The notes: generated by a model from the letters alone, not told the origin. A stretch of DNA of 64,000 bases from Actinacidiphila yeochonensis CN732 (GCF_000745345.1 NZ_JQNR01000005.1:3906001-3970000), one strand, 5' to 3'; numbered from the stretch's first letter, positions 15,845 through 27,398 are shown. Program-made: numbers and translations.

Positions 15845-17656
15845 GTGGCAGCAGCCAAGAAGGGCCGCAGGTCCTCAAGGAGTCAGGGGTACCCCGGGCG
15901 CGCCCTGGCCGTGATCCTGATCGCCCTGGTGGCGCTGACCGGGGGTATGTTCCTCTCCGGCAACACCACTCCCCGACTGGGGATCGACCTCGCCGGCGGT
16001 GTCAGCATCACCCTCACCGCCAAGCCCGACCAGGGCCACGCGGTCAACAAGCAGAACATGGACACCGCGGTCAGCATCATCAACAACCGCGTGAACGGGC
16101 TCGGCGTCTCCGAGGCGGAGGTGCAGACCCAGGGGAACGACAACATCATCGTCGACATCCCCAAGGGCACCAACGCCGACCAGGCCGAGAAGCAGGTCGG
16201 CACCACCGCCCAGCTGTACTTCCGGCAGGTGCTCACCGACGCCGCCGGAGCGCCCGCGACGTCCACCAGCTCGCCGACTCCGTCCGCCTCCGGCACGGCC
16301 ACCCCGTCGGGCAGCGCCACCCCCAGCAGCACCCCCTCCACCAAGGCCACCTCGAAGTCGACCACGAGCTCGACCGCCTCGCCCAGCGCCACCAGCAAGC
16401 AGGGCCGCGCGGTCACCGGCGCGCTGACCGACGCCTCCTCGTCGCCCAGCACCGCGAGTACCGCCGGCTCCGCGAGCACCGCGACCCCGGCGGCCACCAC
16501 CCCCGCGACGTCCCCGCCCCCCACCTCCGGGACGTCCACCTCGGACACCACGATCCCGGCCGACCTCCAGGCCAAGTTCGAGGCGCTGGACTGCACCAAG
16601 TCCGCCCAGCGGGCCAAGGTCAGCGAGAACGCCAAGGCCACCGACAAAGTCATCGCCTGCGGCCAGTCCGGCTCGACGTGGGTCAAGTACGTCCTCGGCC
16701 CGGCCCTGATCGACGGCAAGCGCGTCACCAGCGCCAGCGCCGACTTCGACAGCCAGGGCGGCAGCGGCTGGGTGGTCAACCTGGCCTTCGACTCCAAGGG
16801 CGCGTCGCAGTTCACGTCGGTCACCAAGAACCTCTCCAGCCAGACCGCGCCGAACAACCAGTTCGCCATCGACCTCGACGGCAACGTGATCTCGGCCCCC
16901 TCGGTGAGCGAGACGCTCTCCGGCGGCTCGGCGATGATCTCCGGCAACTTCTCCCAGCAGAGCGCCGAGGACCTGGCGAACGTGCTGAAGTACGGCTCGC
17001 TGCCGCTGGCCTTCAACATCTCCGACAAGACCACGGTCTCCGCCGCCCTCGGCGGTGAGCAGCTGCGCGGCGGCCTGATCGCCGGCGGTGTCGGCCTGAT
17101 CCTCGTCGTGGCCTACCTGCTGGCCTACTACCGCGGCCTGAGCTTCGTCGCGGTGCTGAGCCTGCTGGTCTCCGCGGCTCTCACCTACACGATCATGTGC
17201 CTGCTCGGCAGGGCGATCGGCTTCGCGCTGAACCTGCCGGCCGTCTGCGGTGTCATCGTGGCCATCGGTATCACCGCTGACTCGTTCATCGTCTTCTTCG
17301 AGAGGATCCGCGACGAGTTGCGGGAGGGACGCTCGCTCCAGCCGGCCGTCGCCCGCGGCTGGCCCCGCGCCCGGCGCACCATCCTGGTGTCGGACTTCGT
17401 GTCCTTCCTGGCCGCGGCGGTGCTCTACGTCGTCTCCGTCGGCAAGGTCCGCGGCTTCGCCTTCACGCTGGGTCTGACCACCCTGCTCGACGTCGCCGTG
17501 GTGTTCCTCTTCACCAAGCCGCTGATGACGATGCTGGCCACCAGGGCCTTCTACGCCAAGGGCCACAAGTGGTCCGGCCTCAACCTGGAGAGCCTGGGGG
17601 TCAAGGCCCCGCTGCGCCGCGTCCGCCGCTCCTCCTCCGAGACCAAGGAAGCCTGA
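15845..17656 (+). CDS. secD: Protein translocase subunit SecD
   Basis: Large subunit of the SecDF complex that uses proton motive force to pull secreted proteins out of the SecYEG channel. 603 aa: first helix at residues 18-38, periplasmic P1 domain with NNRVNGLGVSEAEVQTQG, then five helices near the C-terminus including GITADSFIVFFERIRDE. Residues about 138-238 are a Ser/Thr/Pro/Ala-rich insert (SATPSSTPSTKATSKSTTSS) that splits the periplasmic domain, longer than in most SecD. GTG start with GGGAGA upstream. secF overlaps by one base. Confidence 0.95.
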   Translation: MAAAKKGRRSSRSQGYPGRALAVILIALVALTGGMFLSGNTTPRLGIDLAGGVSITLTAKPDQGHAVNKQNMDTAVSIINNRVNGLGVSEAEVQTQGNDNIIVDIPKGTNADQAEKQVGTTAQLYFRQVLTDAAGAPATSTSSPTPSASGTATPSGSATPSSTPSTKATSKSTTSSTASPSATSKQGRAVTGALTDASSSPSTASTAGSASTATPAATTPATSPPPTSGTSTSDTTIPADLQAKFEALDCTKSAQRAKVSENAKATDKVIACGQSGSTWVKYVLGPALIDGKRVTSASADFDSQGGSGWVVNLAFDSKGASQFTSVTKNLSSQTAPNNQFAIDLDGNVISAPSVSETLSGGSAMISGNFSQQSAEDLANVLKYGSLPLAFNISDKTTVSAALGGEQLRGGLIAGGVGLILVVAYLLAYYRGLSFVAVLSLLVSAALTYTIMCLLGRAIGFALNLPAVCGVIVAIGITADSFIVFFERIRDELREGRSLQPAVARGWPRARRTILVSDFVSFLAAAVLYVVSVGKVRGFAFTLGLTTLLDVAVVFLFTKPLMTMLATRAFYAKGHKWSGLNLESLGVKAPLRRVRRSSSETKEA

Positions 17657-18852
17657 TGTCCAAGCTCGGCACACTCGGCCACCGGCTCCACCGGGGTGAG
17701 GTCAGCTACGACTTCGTCGGCCGTCGGAAGATCTGGTACTCCGTCTCCATCCTGGTCACGATCATCGCGATCGTCGGCCTGGCGGTTAACGGCCTGAAGG
17801 AGAGCATCGACTTCTCCGGCGGCGCCGTCTTCAACACCCCGAAGACCTCGATCTCGGTCTCCGAGGCGCAGAGCAAGATCTCCGGCGACACCGCCGGCAG
17901 CGACGCCACCGTGCAGAAGCTCGGCACCGGCAGCCTGCGCATCCAGGTCAGCGGGCTGTCCACCGACGAGTCCAAGAAGGTCCAGCAGTCGATCGCCAAG
18001 GACCTCGGCTTCCCGTCGTCCAAGATCGACGCCGAGATCGTCGGCCCGAGCTGGGGCAAGCAGATCACCAAGAAGGCCATCGAGGGCCTGGTCATCTTCC
18101 TGGTGCTGGTCGTCATCTACCTCGCGATCACCTTCGAGTGGCGGATGGCCCTGGCCGCCCTGATCGCGCTGCTGCACGACCTCACGATCACCACCGGCGT
18201 GTACGCCATCGTCGGCTTCGAGGTCTCGCCGGGAACGGTCATCGGCCTGCTGACCATCCTCGGCTACTCGCTGTACGACACGGTGGTGGTCTTCGACGGC
18301 CTCAAGGAAGCCAGCAAGGACATCACCAAGAAGAACGCCTTCACCTACAGCGAGATCGCCAACCGCAGCCTCAACAGCACGCTGGTGCGGTCGATCAACA
18401 CCACGGTGGTCGCCCTGCTGCCGGTGGCGGCGCTGCTCTTCATCGGCGGCGGCCTCCTGGGCGCCGGCATGCTCAACGACATCGCGCTGGCCCTCTTCGT
18501 CGGCCTCACCGCCGGTGCCTACTCCTCGATCTTCATCGCCACCCCGATCGTGGCGGAGTTCAAGGAGCGTCAGCCGGAGATGAAGGCGCTGCGCAAGCGG
18601 GTGCTCGCCAAGCGGAAGGCCGACGCCGCCAAGGCCAAGGCCCGCGCCGAGGCCGGCCTCCCCGAGGAGGACCCGGACACCGAGGGCGCGGACGCCGAGG
18701 GCGCCGACACCGAGGACGAGGACGCCCCCGCGGTCGTCGGCCAGCGGCCGTCCGCCGCGGGCGCGACCCGCGCCGACAGCACCCGGTCGGGCCGCGTCTC
18801 GTCCGGCAGCCGGGCCTCCCGGCGCGGCCGCCCGCCCGGCAAGGGCCGCTGA
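17656..18852 (+). CDS. secF: Protein translocase subunit SecF
   Basis: Partner of SecD, 398 aa, six transmembrane helices with the SecF motif IDFSGG near residue 55 and TILGYSLYDTVVVFD in the fourth helix. ATG 17656 overlaps the secD TGA (TGATG), so translation is coupled. The C-terminal 80 residues are highly charged, Glu/Asp- then Arg/Ser-rich, and cytosolic. A hairpin at 18880-18932 closes the operon. Confidence 0.95.
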   Translation: MSKLGTLGHRLHRGEVSYDFVGRRKIWYSVSILVTIIAIVGLAVNGLKESIDFSGGAVFNTPKTSISVSEAQSKISGDTAGSDATVQKLGTGSLRIQVSGLSTDESKKVQQSIAKDLGFPSSKIDAEIVGPSWGKQITKKAIEGLVIFLVLVVIYLAITFEWRMALAALIALLHDLTITTGVYAIVGFEVSPGTVIGLLTILGYSLYDTVVVFDGLKEASKDITKKNAFTYSEIANRSLNSTLVRSINTTVVALLPVAALLFIGGGLLGAGMLNDIALALFVGLTAGAYSSIFIATPIVAEFKERQPEMKALRKRVLAKRKADAAKAKARAEAGLPEEDPDTEGADAEGADTEDEDAPAVVGQRPSAAGATRADSTRSGRVSSGSRASRRGRPPGKGR

Positions 18853-18879
18853 CCGTCCGGCAGCCCGGCAGCTCCACCC

Positions 18880-18932
18880 GGCGCCCGCCGCCGCCCTCCC
18901 CCCGCACGGGGGTTCGGGCAGCGGCGGGCGCC
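18880..18932 (+). terminator. secDF operon terminator, nested hairpin
   Basis: GGCGCCCGCCGC (18880-18891) pairs with GCGGCGGGCGCC (18921-18932), and an inner CCCCG-CA-CGGGG stem fills the loop. No U-tract. Confidence 0.75.
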
Positions 18933-19106
18933 GCGGCGTTCCGGCCCTCGGGCTCCGGCCCGCGTCGCCGGTGTCGCGTTCCGCCGTCCGGGGCCCGGGG
19001 TCCGGACGTGCGGGCCCGAGCGGGCGGCCACGGCGGACGTCCCGTAGGATTTCGGGGCTAACGCCAGCCCGGCCAGCGTGCCGCCGTCCCCCCGAGGAAG
19101 CCCCCC

Positions 19107-19667
19107 ATGACCAGCACGGAAGCCGCCGGCGCCGAACTGCGGGAGCTGCTGCTCTCGCGCATCCGCGACGTGCAGGACTACCCGCAGCCGGGGGTGGTCT
19201 TCAAGGACATCACCCCGCTGCTCGCCGACCCGGTCGCCTTCAACGCGCTCGTCGACGCCCTCGCCGAGCTGTGCCGCCGGCACGCCGCCACCAAGGTCGT
19301 CGGCCTGGAGGCGCGCGGCTTCATCATCGCCGCGCCCGCCGCCGCCCGCGCCCATGTCGGCTTCGTCCCGGTCCGCAAGGCCGGCAAGCTGCCCGGCCCG
19401 ACGCTCGCCCAGGGCTACGACCTGGAGTACGGCAGCGCGGAGATCGAGGTACAGCAGGACGCCTTCGGCCCCGGCGACCGGGTGCTGGTGATCGACGACG
19501 TGCTCGCCACCGGCGGTACCGCCGAGGCCGCCGTGGAGCTGGTGCGCCGGGCCGACGCCACCGTGGCCGGCGTCGCGGTGATGCTGGAGCTCGGCTTCCT
19601 CGGCGGCCGGGAGCGGCTGGCGGCCTCCCTCAAGGACGCCCCGCTGGACGCCCTCGTCGTGCTCTGA
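19107..19667 (+). CDS. apt: Adenine phosphoribosyltransferase
   Basis: Purine salvage enzyme converting adenine and PRPP to AMP, 186 aa, cytosolic. The PRPP-binding motif is RVLVIDDVLATGGT (residues 125-138). The N-terminal DYPQPGVVFKDITPLL and GLEARGFI blocks are specific to Apt. The likely -10 is TAGGAT at 19045-19050. It precedes relA, as in other streptomycetes, but three hairpins separate the two genes, so they are probably transcribed separately. Confidence 0.96.
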   Translation: MTSTEAAGAELRELLLSRIRDVQDYPQPGVVFKDITPLLADPVAFNALVDALAELCRRHAATKVVGLEARGFIIAAPAAARAHVGFVPVRKAGKLPGPTLAQGYDLEYGSAEIEVQQDAFGPGDRVLVIDDVLATGGTAEAAVELVRRADATVAGVAVMLELGFLGGRERLAASLKDAPLDALVVL

Positions 19668-19678
19668 CGCTCGAACCC

Positions 19679-19780
19679 GCCCGGGTGGGGCCTGGGCTCC
19701 ACCCGGGCCCGCGGGAGGGCTCCAGAGCCCTCCCGCGGGCTCCGGCCGTACGCCCCCGAGGCCGCTTGCGGGCGTACGGC
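19679..19780 (+). terminator. Triple hairpin array between apt and relA
   Basis: Three consecutive stems: 19679-19688 with 19699-19708 (10 bp); 19707-19722 with 19725-19740 (16 bp, perfect); 19745-19755 with 19770-19780 (11 bp). The first two share bases 19707-19708, so they compete at the edge. The array begins 12 nt after the apt stop. Confidence 0.8.
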
Positions 19781-19882
19781 GCCGTCGCGGTTCGCCTCGG
19801 CCCTTACCGGGTCGTACCGGGCTGATTCCGGCGTCTGGGGGCGCATCGGGGGAGCACGGGCGCCCGCAAGGGCGCGCGGGTC

Positions 19883-19898
19883 GATACCATGGGGTATC
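19883..19898. promoter_or_regulatory. Palindrome over the likely relA -10
   Basis: GATACC-ATGG-GGTATC is a perfect inverted repeat. TACCAT (19885-19890) within it fits a -10, giving a start near 19897. A second palindrome, CCACGTGG, is at 19901-19908 and overlaps the ribosome site. Operator function is inferred from position only. Confidence 0.5.
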
Positions 19899-19918
19899 CA
19901 CCACGTGGAGGAGTGCCC

Positions 19919-22348
<2,430 letters not shown>

Positions 22349-22374
22349 GTCCGGGCGGGCGGCGGCGACGCGAA

Positions 22375-22406
22375 AGCGGTCCGGACCCTCACGGGTCCGG
22401 ACCGCT
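22375..22406. terminator. Bidirectional terminator between relA and the DUF349 gene
   Basis: A perfect 14-bp stem (22375-22388 with 22393-22406) and TCAC loop, between two convergent genes. It should serve both strands. Confidence 0.88.
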
Positions 22407-22484
22407 CTCGTCCTCCTCGGGCGGATGGCCGCCCAACTCCCGGGCGGGCGGCCGCCGATCCGGCCGCCACCCGCCCCGCGGGCG

Positions 22485-23711
22485 TCAGCCCAGCTCGCCC
22501 ATGCCCTTCAACGCCGCGTCCAGCAGCGCCTGCCGGCCGTCCAGCTCACTCTGGAGCTTGTCCGCCTTCGAGGTGTTGCCGGCCGCCCGCGCCGCGTCGA
22601 TCTGCCCGCGCAGCTTCTCGACGGCCGCCTGGAGCTGCCCGGTCAACCCCGCGGCCCGCGCCCGCACCTCGGGGTTGGTCCGCCGCCACTCGTTCTCCTC
22701 GGACTCCTGGAGCGCCCGCTCGACCGTGTGCATCCGGGCCTCGATCCGCGGCCGGGCGTCGCGCGGCACGTGGCCGACCGCCTCCCAGCGCTCGTTGATC
22801 GACCGGAACGCCGCCCGCGCCGCCTTGAGATCCGTCACCGGGACCAGCTTCTCCGCCTCGGCGACCAGCTCCTCCTTGACGGTCAGGTTCTCCTGCTGCT
22901 CGCTGTCCCGCTCGGCGAACGCCTCGGAGCGGGCGCCGAAGAACACGTCCTGAGCACCGCGGAAACGATTCCACAGGTCGTCCTCCGACTCACGCTGCGC
23001 GCGCCCGGCGGCCTTCCACTGCTCCATCAACTCGCGGTAGCGGGCCGCGGTCGGCCCCCAGTCGGTGGACTGGGAGAGCGACTGCGCCTCGGCGACGAGC
23101 TTCTCCTTCGTCCGCCGCGCCTCCTCGCGCTGGGCGTCCAGCGACGAGAAGTGCGCCTTGCGGCGCTTGGAGAACACCGAACGCGCGTGGCTGAAACGGT
23201 GCCACAGCTCGTCGTCGGCCTTGCGGTCCAGCCGCGGCAGGCCCTTCCAGGTGTCCACCAGGGCCCGCAGCCGCTCACCGGCGCTGCGCCACTGCTCGCT
23301 CTCGGCCAGCTGCTCCGCCTCCGCGACCAGCTGCTCCTTGGCGGTCCTGGCCTCCTCGGCCTGCTTGGCCCGCTGCACCCGGCGCTCCTCGCGCCGCGAG
23401 TCCACCAGGGCCACCAGCTCGTCCAGCCGCTTGCCCAGGGCCTCCAGGTCGCCCACCGCGTGCGCCTCGGTCACCGAGGTGCGCAGGTGCTCGATCGCGG
23501 CCAACGCCTCCTTGGGCGCCAGGTCGGTGGTCCGCACCCGCCGTTCCAGGAGGCCGATCTCCACGACGAGACCCTCGTACTTGCGCTCGTAGTAGGCCAG
23601 CGCCTCGGCCGGCGAGCCCGCCTGCCACGAACCGACCTCCTTCTCGCCGTCGGCCGTACGCACGTACACGGTCCCCGTCTCATCGACGCGGCCCCACGGG
23701 TCGCTGCTCAC
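22485..23711 (-). CDS. DUF349 domain-containing coiled-coil protein
   Basis: A 408-aa soluble, strongly helical protein with repeated DUF349-type units. Each has a WKxxG and DDELWxRFxxARxxF pattern (seen at DDELWHRFSHARSVF, DDLWNRFRGAQDVFF and NERWEAVGHVPRD). Charge-rich heptads between them indicate coiled coils. The GTG at 23711 is preceded by GAGGGAGG. It is convergent with relA. DUF349 proteins have no agreed biochemical role; some bacterial members affect stress or envelope traits. Function here unknown. Confidence 0.88.
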   Translation of the reverse strand: MSSDPWGRVDETGTVYVRTADGEKEVGSWQAGSPAEALAYYERKYEGLVVEIGLLERRVRTTDLAPKEALAAIEHLRTSVTEAHAVGDLEALGKRLDELVALVDSRREERRVQRAKQAEEARTAKEQLVAEAEQLAESEQWRSAGERLRALVDTWKGLPRLDRKADDELWHRFSHARSVFSKRRKAHFSSLDAQREEARRTKEKLVAEAQSLSQSTDWGPTAARYRELMEQWKAAGRAQRESEDDLWNRFRGAQDVFFGARSEAFAERDSEQQENLTVKEELVAEAEKLVPVTDLKAARAAFRSINERWEAVGHVPRDARPRIEARMHTVERALQESEENEWRRTNPEVRARAAGLTGQLQAAVEKLRGQIDAARAAGNTSKADKLQSELDGRQALLDAALKGMGELG

Positions 23712-23929
23712 AGCGCCTCCCTCATGTGATGCCCCGCCGGGTCACCGCCGGCGGGCATCGTCCACAGTGTCTCTCCGGCCGGGCCGCACGCCCTGACCGG
23801 TCCCACCGCCAACATAGGCGACCAGCGGCCCGGCTGTCCGCATCCGATGCCTGCCCAATCGCGAATTCGGATACCGATCAGGACTCGGTCCGATCATGAG
23901 CCGGTAGCGGCCGCGACCGCACCGGGGAG

Positions 23930-23999
23930 CCGGACGGCGCCGCACCGCCGCCCGCGGCGCCCTCGCGGGCGGCGCCGACGGCGGTGGCGCGGCGTCCGG
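23930..23999 (-). terminator. Large branched hairpin after the cyclophilin gene
   Basis: CCGGACG (23930-23936) pairs with CGTCCGG (23993-23999), with a further imperfect stem of about 13 bp inside and an inner CCCGCG/CGCGGG hairpin. It starts 7 nt after the stop codon on the minus strand. Confidence 0.65.
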
Positions 24000-24005
24000 C
24001 GGTGC

Positions 24006-24848
24006 TCAGGACTTGGCCACCGTCGCCTTGTTGATGACCACGGTGGCGTTCGGGGCGCCGTCGCCCTGGCCGGTGTTCTCGCCGGCCGCCGCGATCTTCT
24101 GGAGCACCTTCATGCCCGCGGCGTTGATGGTGCCGAAGGGCGTGTAGGTCGGGGGCAGCGGGCTGTCCTTGTAGACCAGGAAGAACTGGCTGCCGCCGGT
24201 GTGCGCCTGGCCGGTGTTGGCCATCGCGACCGTGCCGGTCGGGTACGTCACCACGCCCGTGGAGTCCGCCTTGCCCAAGGCGGTCAGGTTCTCGTCCGGG
24301 ATGGTGTAGCCCGGGCCGCCCGAGCCGGTGCCCTGCGGGTCGCCGCACTGGAGCACGTAGATGCCGGTGGTGGTCAGCCGGTGGCACTTGGTGTGGTCGA
24401 AGAAGCCCTGGTCGGCGAGGAACTTGAAGGAGTTCGCCGTGTGCGGTGCCTTCGCCGCGTCCAGCTTGATCGGGATGGACCCGCACGTCGTCTGGAGGTC
24501 GAAGGTGTACGTGGCCGACTTGACGATCGACATCGCCGGCTCCTTCTTCCACTGCTTGGTGCCGGGCTTGCCCGCCGCCGCCTTCGCGCACGGGTCCGGC
24601 GCCTTGCTGGGCGTGGCGGAGGCCGACGCGGAGGGGTTGGCGTTCGCCGCGGCGTCCGTCTTCTTGCCGCTGCTGTCGAACGCGCCCGCCGCCCAGGCAC
24701 CGCCGAGGGAGGCCGCCACGACGACCACCACCGCCGTGATCACCGAGTTGCGCACCCGGGACTTCCTGCGCGTGGACGCCCGGCGCTGCTGCTGCCGTGC
24801 GAACTTGTCCCGGGCGAGCTGCCGCCGCCGCTGATCCTTGGTGACCAC
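24006..24848 (-). CDS. Membrane-anchored peptidyl-prolyl cis-trans isomerase (cyclophilin)
   Basis: Cyclophilin-type foldase of 280 aa, displayed outside the membrane. A basic cytosolic start (KDQRRRQLARDKFARQQQRR) precedes one helix at about residues 36-56, a Ser/Ala/Pro linker and the cyclophilin domain. That domain shows FKFLADQGFFDHTKCHRL, GPGYTIPDE and GGSQFFLVY. The start is GTG 24848 (VVTKDQRRR), matching the usual N-terminus, with GGAGA 8 nt upstream; the frame is open back to 25217 but reads GC-rich low-complexity sequence. Likely folds secreted proteins. Confidence 0.9.
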   Translation of the reverse strand: MVTKDQRRRQLARDKFARQQQRRASTRRKSRVRNSVITAVVVVVAASLGGAWAAGAFDSSGKKTDAAANANPSASASATPSKAPDPCAKAAAGKPGTKQWKKEPAMSIVKSATYTFDLQTTCGSIPIKLDAAKAPHTANSFKFLADQGFFDHTKCHRLTTTGIYVLQCGDPQGTGSGGPGYTIPDENLTALGKADSTGVVTYPTGTVAMANTGQAHTGGSQFFLVYKDSPLPPTYTPFGTINAAGMKVLQKIAAAGENTGQGDGAPNATVVINKATVAKS

Positions 24849-25320
24849 TTCGCCGTCTCCGTCTGCCGTGTCTGCCGTGTCTGCCTGTGTGCCGTGTCGT
24901 GCGAGGGTGCTGCGTCCGTGCCGTGCCCGCTGTGCGCCCGCCCGCGCGCGGTGGACGCCGGGTGCTGTCCCGCCGTGTATCTTGCGGTGCGTTCCTGTGA
25001 GCCAGGCGGCGACCGCCGGACCCGGGGACGCTCCCGGACCGCCGCCCGCGGGCGCGGGCAGGCCGTGCCGCAGATCTTCGCGTCCCCGCGCACCCTCCGT
25101 CCAGTCCACGGGCACGCCGCGTCCGCCGCGGAGGCACCGGCGAACCGCTCCCGGCGACCCGCGGAGCCCCGGACGAGGCCTACTGAGGCCGTCAGAGGCC
25201 GTCAGGGGCACCGACACACGACCCTAGGCCACCCAATCCGGTTCGCGGGCGCGGCATCGCGGCCGGTAGGCTCGGTGCCGACCGAACAGCGGACGACAGC
25301 GTGACGATCTGAGGACGAAC
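24849..25320. other. Divergent promoter region, cyclophilin gene and metallo-hydrolase gene
   Basis: About 470 bp. TAGGCT (25267-25272) is a -10 candidate for the rightward gene, and TAGGGT on the minus strand (25221-25226) for the leftward gene, which would give the latter a leader of about 370 nt. A short TCTGCCGTG repeat lies at about 24872-24892, and GAGGCC repeats at 25177-25199. No gene seen. Confidence 0.4.
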
Positions 25321-26034
25321 GTGCTCATTGCCGGGTTCCCCGCCGGGGCCTGGGGGACCAACTGCTACGTGGTCGCCCCCGCCGCCGGTGAGGAGTGCGT
25401 GGTGGTCGACCCCGGCCACCAGGCCGCCGAGGGCGTCGCCGAGACGCTGGCCAAGCACCGGCTCAAGCCTGTCGCCGTCGTGGTCACCCACGGCCACATC
25501 GACCACACCGCGTCCGTGGTCCCGGTCTGCGGCGCGCACGGCGTGCCCGCCTGGATGCACCCGGACGACCGGTGGATGCTCAAGGACCCGGAGAAGGCGA
25601 TCGGACGGTCCGTCGGCGAGCGGCTGCTGGGCGACCTGACCATCGGCGAGCCCGACGACCTCAGGGAGCTGTCCGACGGTGCCGTACTGGAGCTGGCCGG
25701 CATGGAGCTCTCGGTCGCGCACGCGCCCGGCCATACCAAGGGGTCGGTGACCTTCAGGCTCCCCGAGTCGCCCGACGTGCCGTCGGTGCTCTTCTCCGGG
25801 GACCTGCTGTTCGCCGGCTCCGTCGGACGCACCGACCTGCCCGGTGGTTCCACCGAGGAGCTGTACGCGTCGCTGGCCCGTGTGTGCCTGCCGCTCGACG
25901 ACTCCACGGTGGTGCTCTCCGGGCACGGCCCCCAGACGACCATCGGCCGTGAGCGCGCCGCCAACCCCTTCCTGGGCGAGGCGGCCCGCGGCCAAGGAGC
26001 CGCCCGCCCGGCTGCTCCGCGACGAGGAATGTGA
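25321..26034 (+). CDS. Metallo-beta-lactamase fold hydrolase (glyoxalase II-like)
   Basis: A 237-aa Zn-dependent hydrolase. The metal motif THGHIDH (residues 56-62) is the HxHxDH signature, with later ligands in HAPGHTKGS, FSGDLLF and LSGHGP. The family includes glyoxalase II and related thioesterases. The GTG start is 5 nt after GAGGA, and the gene has its own -10 candidate. hisS follows 10 nt after the stop, so the two are co-transcribed, a frequent actinobacterial pairing. Substrate not identifiable. Confidence 0.9.
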   Translation: MLIAGFPAGAWGTNCYVVAPAAGEECVVVDPGHQAAEGVAETLAKHRLKPVAVVVTHGHIDHTASVVPVCGAHGVPAWMHPDDRWMLKDPEKAIGRSVGERLLGDLTIGEPDDLRELSDGAVLELAGMELSVAHAPGHTKGSVTFRLPESPDVPSVLFSGDLLFAGSVGRTDLPGGSTEELYASLARVCLPLDDSTVVLSGHGPQTTIGRERAANPFLGEAARGQGAARPAAPRRGM

Positions 26035-26044
26035 CCTTCCCGCT

Positions 26045-27337
26045 GTGAGCGCTGTGACCCCCTTCCAGGCCCCCAAGGGCACCTTCGACCTGCTGCCGCC
26101 CGACTCCGCGGTCTACCTCGCGGTGCGCGACGCCCTGAGCGACCCGGCGCGGCGGGCCGGCTACGGCTACGTCGAGACCCCCGGCTTCGAGGCCGTCGGG
26201 CTCTTCTCCCGCGGCGTCGGCGAGTCCACCGACATCGTGACCAAGGAGATGTACACCCTCACCACCAAGGGCGGCGACGAACTCGCCCTGCGCCCCGAGG
26301 GCACCGCCTCCGTGCTGCGCGCCGCCCTCCAGGGCAACCTGCACACGGCCGGCAACCTCCCGGTCAAGCTCTGGTACTCGGGCTCCTACTACCGCTACGA
26401 GCGCCCGCAGGCCGGCCGCTACCGCCACTTCTCACAGGTCGGCGCCGAGGCGATCGGCGCCGAGGACCCGATGCTCGACACCGAGCTGATCCTCCTGGCC
26501 GTCGAGGGCTACCGGAAGCTGGGGCTGACCGGCTTCCGGCTGCTGCTCAACACCCTCGGCGACCGCAACTGCCGCCCCGCGTACCGCGCCGCCCTCCAGG
26601 AGTTCCTGCGCGGCCTCGACCTCGACGAGGAGACGCGGGCCCGGATCGACATCAACCCGCTGCGGGTGCTGGACGACAAGCGCGAGTCGGTGCGCGCCCA
26701 ACTCGGCGGCGCCCCGCGGATCGTGGACCACCTGTGCGAGGAGTGCAAGGAGTACCACGAGCAGGTGCGCGAGCTGCTCACCGCCTCGGGCGTCGCGTTC
26801 GAGGACGACCCGTGGCTGGTGCGCGGCCTGGACTACTACACCCGCACCACCTTCGAGTTCGTCCACGACGGGCTCGGCGCGCAGTCCGCGATCGGCGGCG
26901 GCGGCCGCTACGACGGCCTGTCCGAGATGATCGGCGGCCCCGCGCTGCCCTCCGTCGGCTGGGCGCTCGGCGTGGACCGCACGGTGCTGGCGCTGCGCTC
27001 CGAGGGCGTCGTCCTCGACCTGCCCGCCGCCACCGACGTGTTCGCGGTGCCGCTCGGCGAGGAGGCCCGGAAGGCGCTGTTCGCCACGGTCGCGCAGCTC
27101 CGCCGGGCCGGCGTCGCCACCGACATCGCGTTCGGCGGCCGGGGCGTCAAGGGCGCGATGAAGTCGGCCAACCGTTCGGGTGCCCGGTTCGCGCTCATCG
27201 CGGGTGAACGCGACCTCGCCGAGGGTGTGATCCAGGTCAAGGACCTGGAGAGCGGCGAGCAGGAGTCCGTCGCCGTCGCGGACGTGGTCGAGGCAGTCCG
27301 CGGGCGGGTCGCGGCTGTCAAGGGACAACTGGCCTGA
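26045..27337 (+). CDS. hisS: Histidyl-tRNA synthetase
   Basis: Class II aminoacyl-tRNA synthetase of 430 aa charging tRNA-His. Motif 1 region is at the N-terminus (FQAPKGTFDLLPPDS), motif 2 is YRYERPQAGRYRHFSQ, the histidine loops are GLDYYTRTTFE and GGGRYDGL, and motif 3 is ALGVDR. The C-terminal anticodon domain contains GRGVKGAMKSANRSGA. GTG 26045 chosen over GTG 26054 because it is nearer the ribosome site (GAGGAA at 26025-26030), although spacing is long. A 14-bp hairpin after the stop closes the operon. Confidence 0.96.
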   Translation: MSAVTPFQAPKGTFDLLPPDSAVYLAVRDALSDPARRAGYGYVETPGFEAVGLFSRGVGESTDIVTKEMYTLTTKGGDELALRPEGTASVLRAALQGNLHTAGNLPVKLWYSGSYYRYERPQAGRYRHFSQVGAEAIGAEDPMLDTELILLAVEGYRKLGLTGFRLLLNTLGDRNCRPAYRAALQEFLRGLDLDEETRARIDINPLRVLDDKRESVRAQLGGAPRIVDHLCEECKEYHEQVRELLTASGVAFEDDPWLVRGLDYYTRTTFEFVHDGLGAQSAIGGGGRYDGLSEMIGGPALPSVGWALGVDRTVLALRSEGVVLDLPAATDVFAVPLGEEARKALFATVAQLRRAGVATDIAFGGRGVKGAMKSANRSGARFALIAGERDLAEGVIQVKDLESGEQESVAVADVVEAVRGRVAAVKGQLA

Positions 27338-27350
27338 ACCCCTCGTCCGT

Positions 27351-27398
27351 GTGCACCGGGGTGGCGGACCCTACACCGTCCCTACCACCCTGGTGCAC
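27351..27398 (+). terminator. hisS terminator hairpin
   Basis: GTGCACCGGGGTGG (27351-27364) pairs with CCACCCTGGTGCAC (27385-27398), 14 bp with one G-U, loop of 20 nt. Confidence 0.7.

Noticed and set aside
24849..25217. N-terminal extension of the cyclophilin to GTG 25217
   Set aside because: The extension is Arg/Gly/Ala low-complexity, has no signal features, and the GTG at 24848 matches the family start with a ribosome site.
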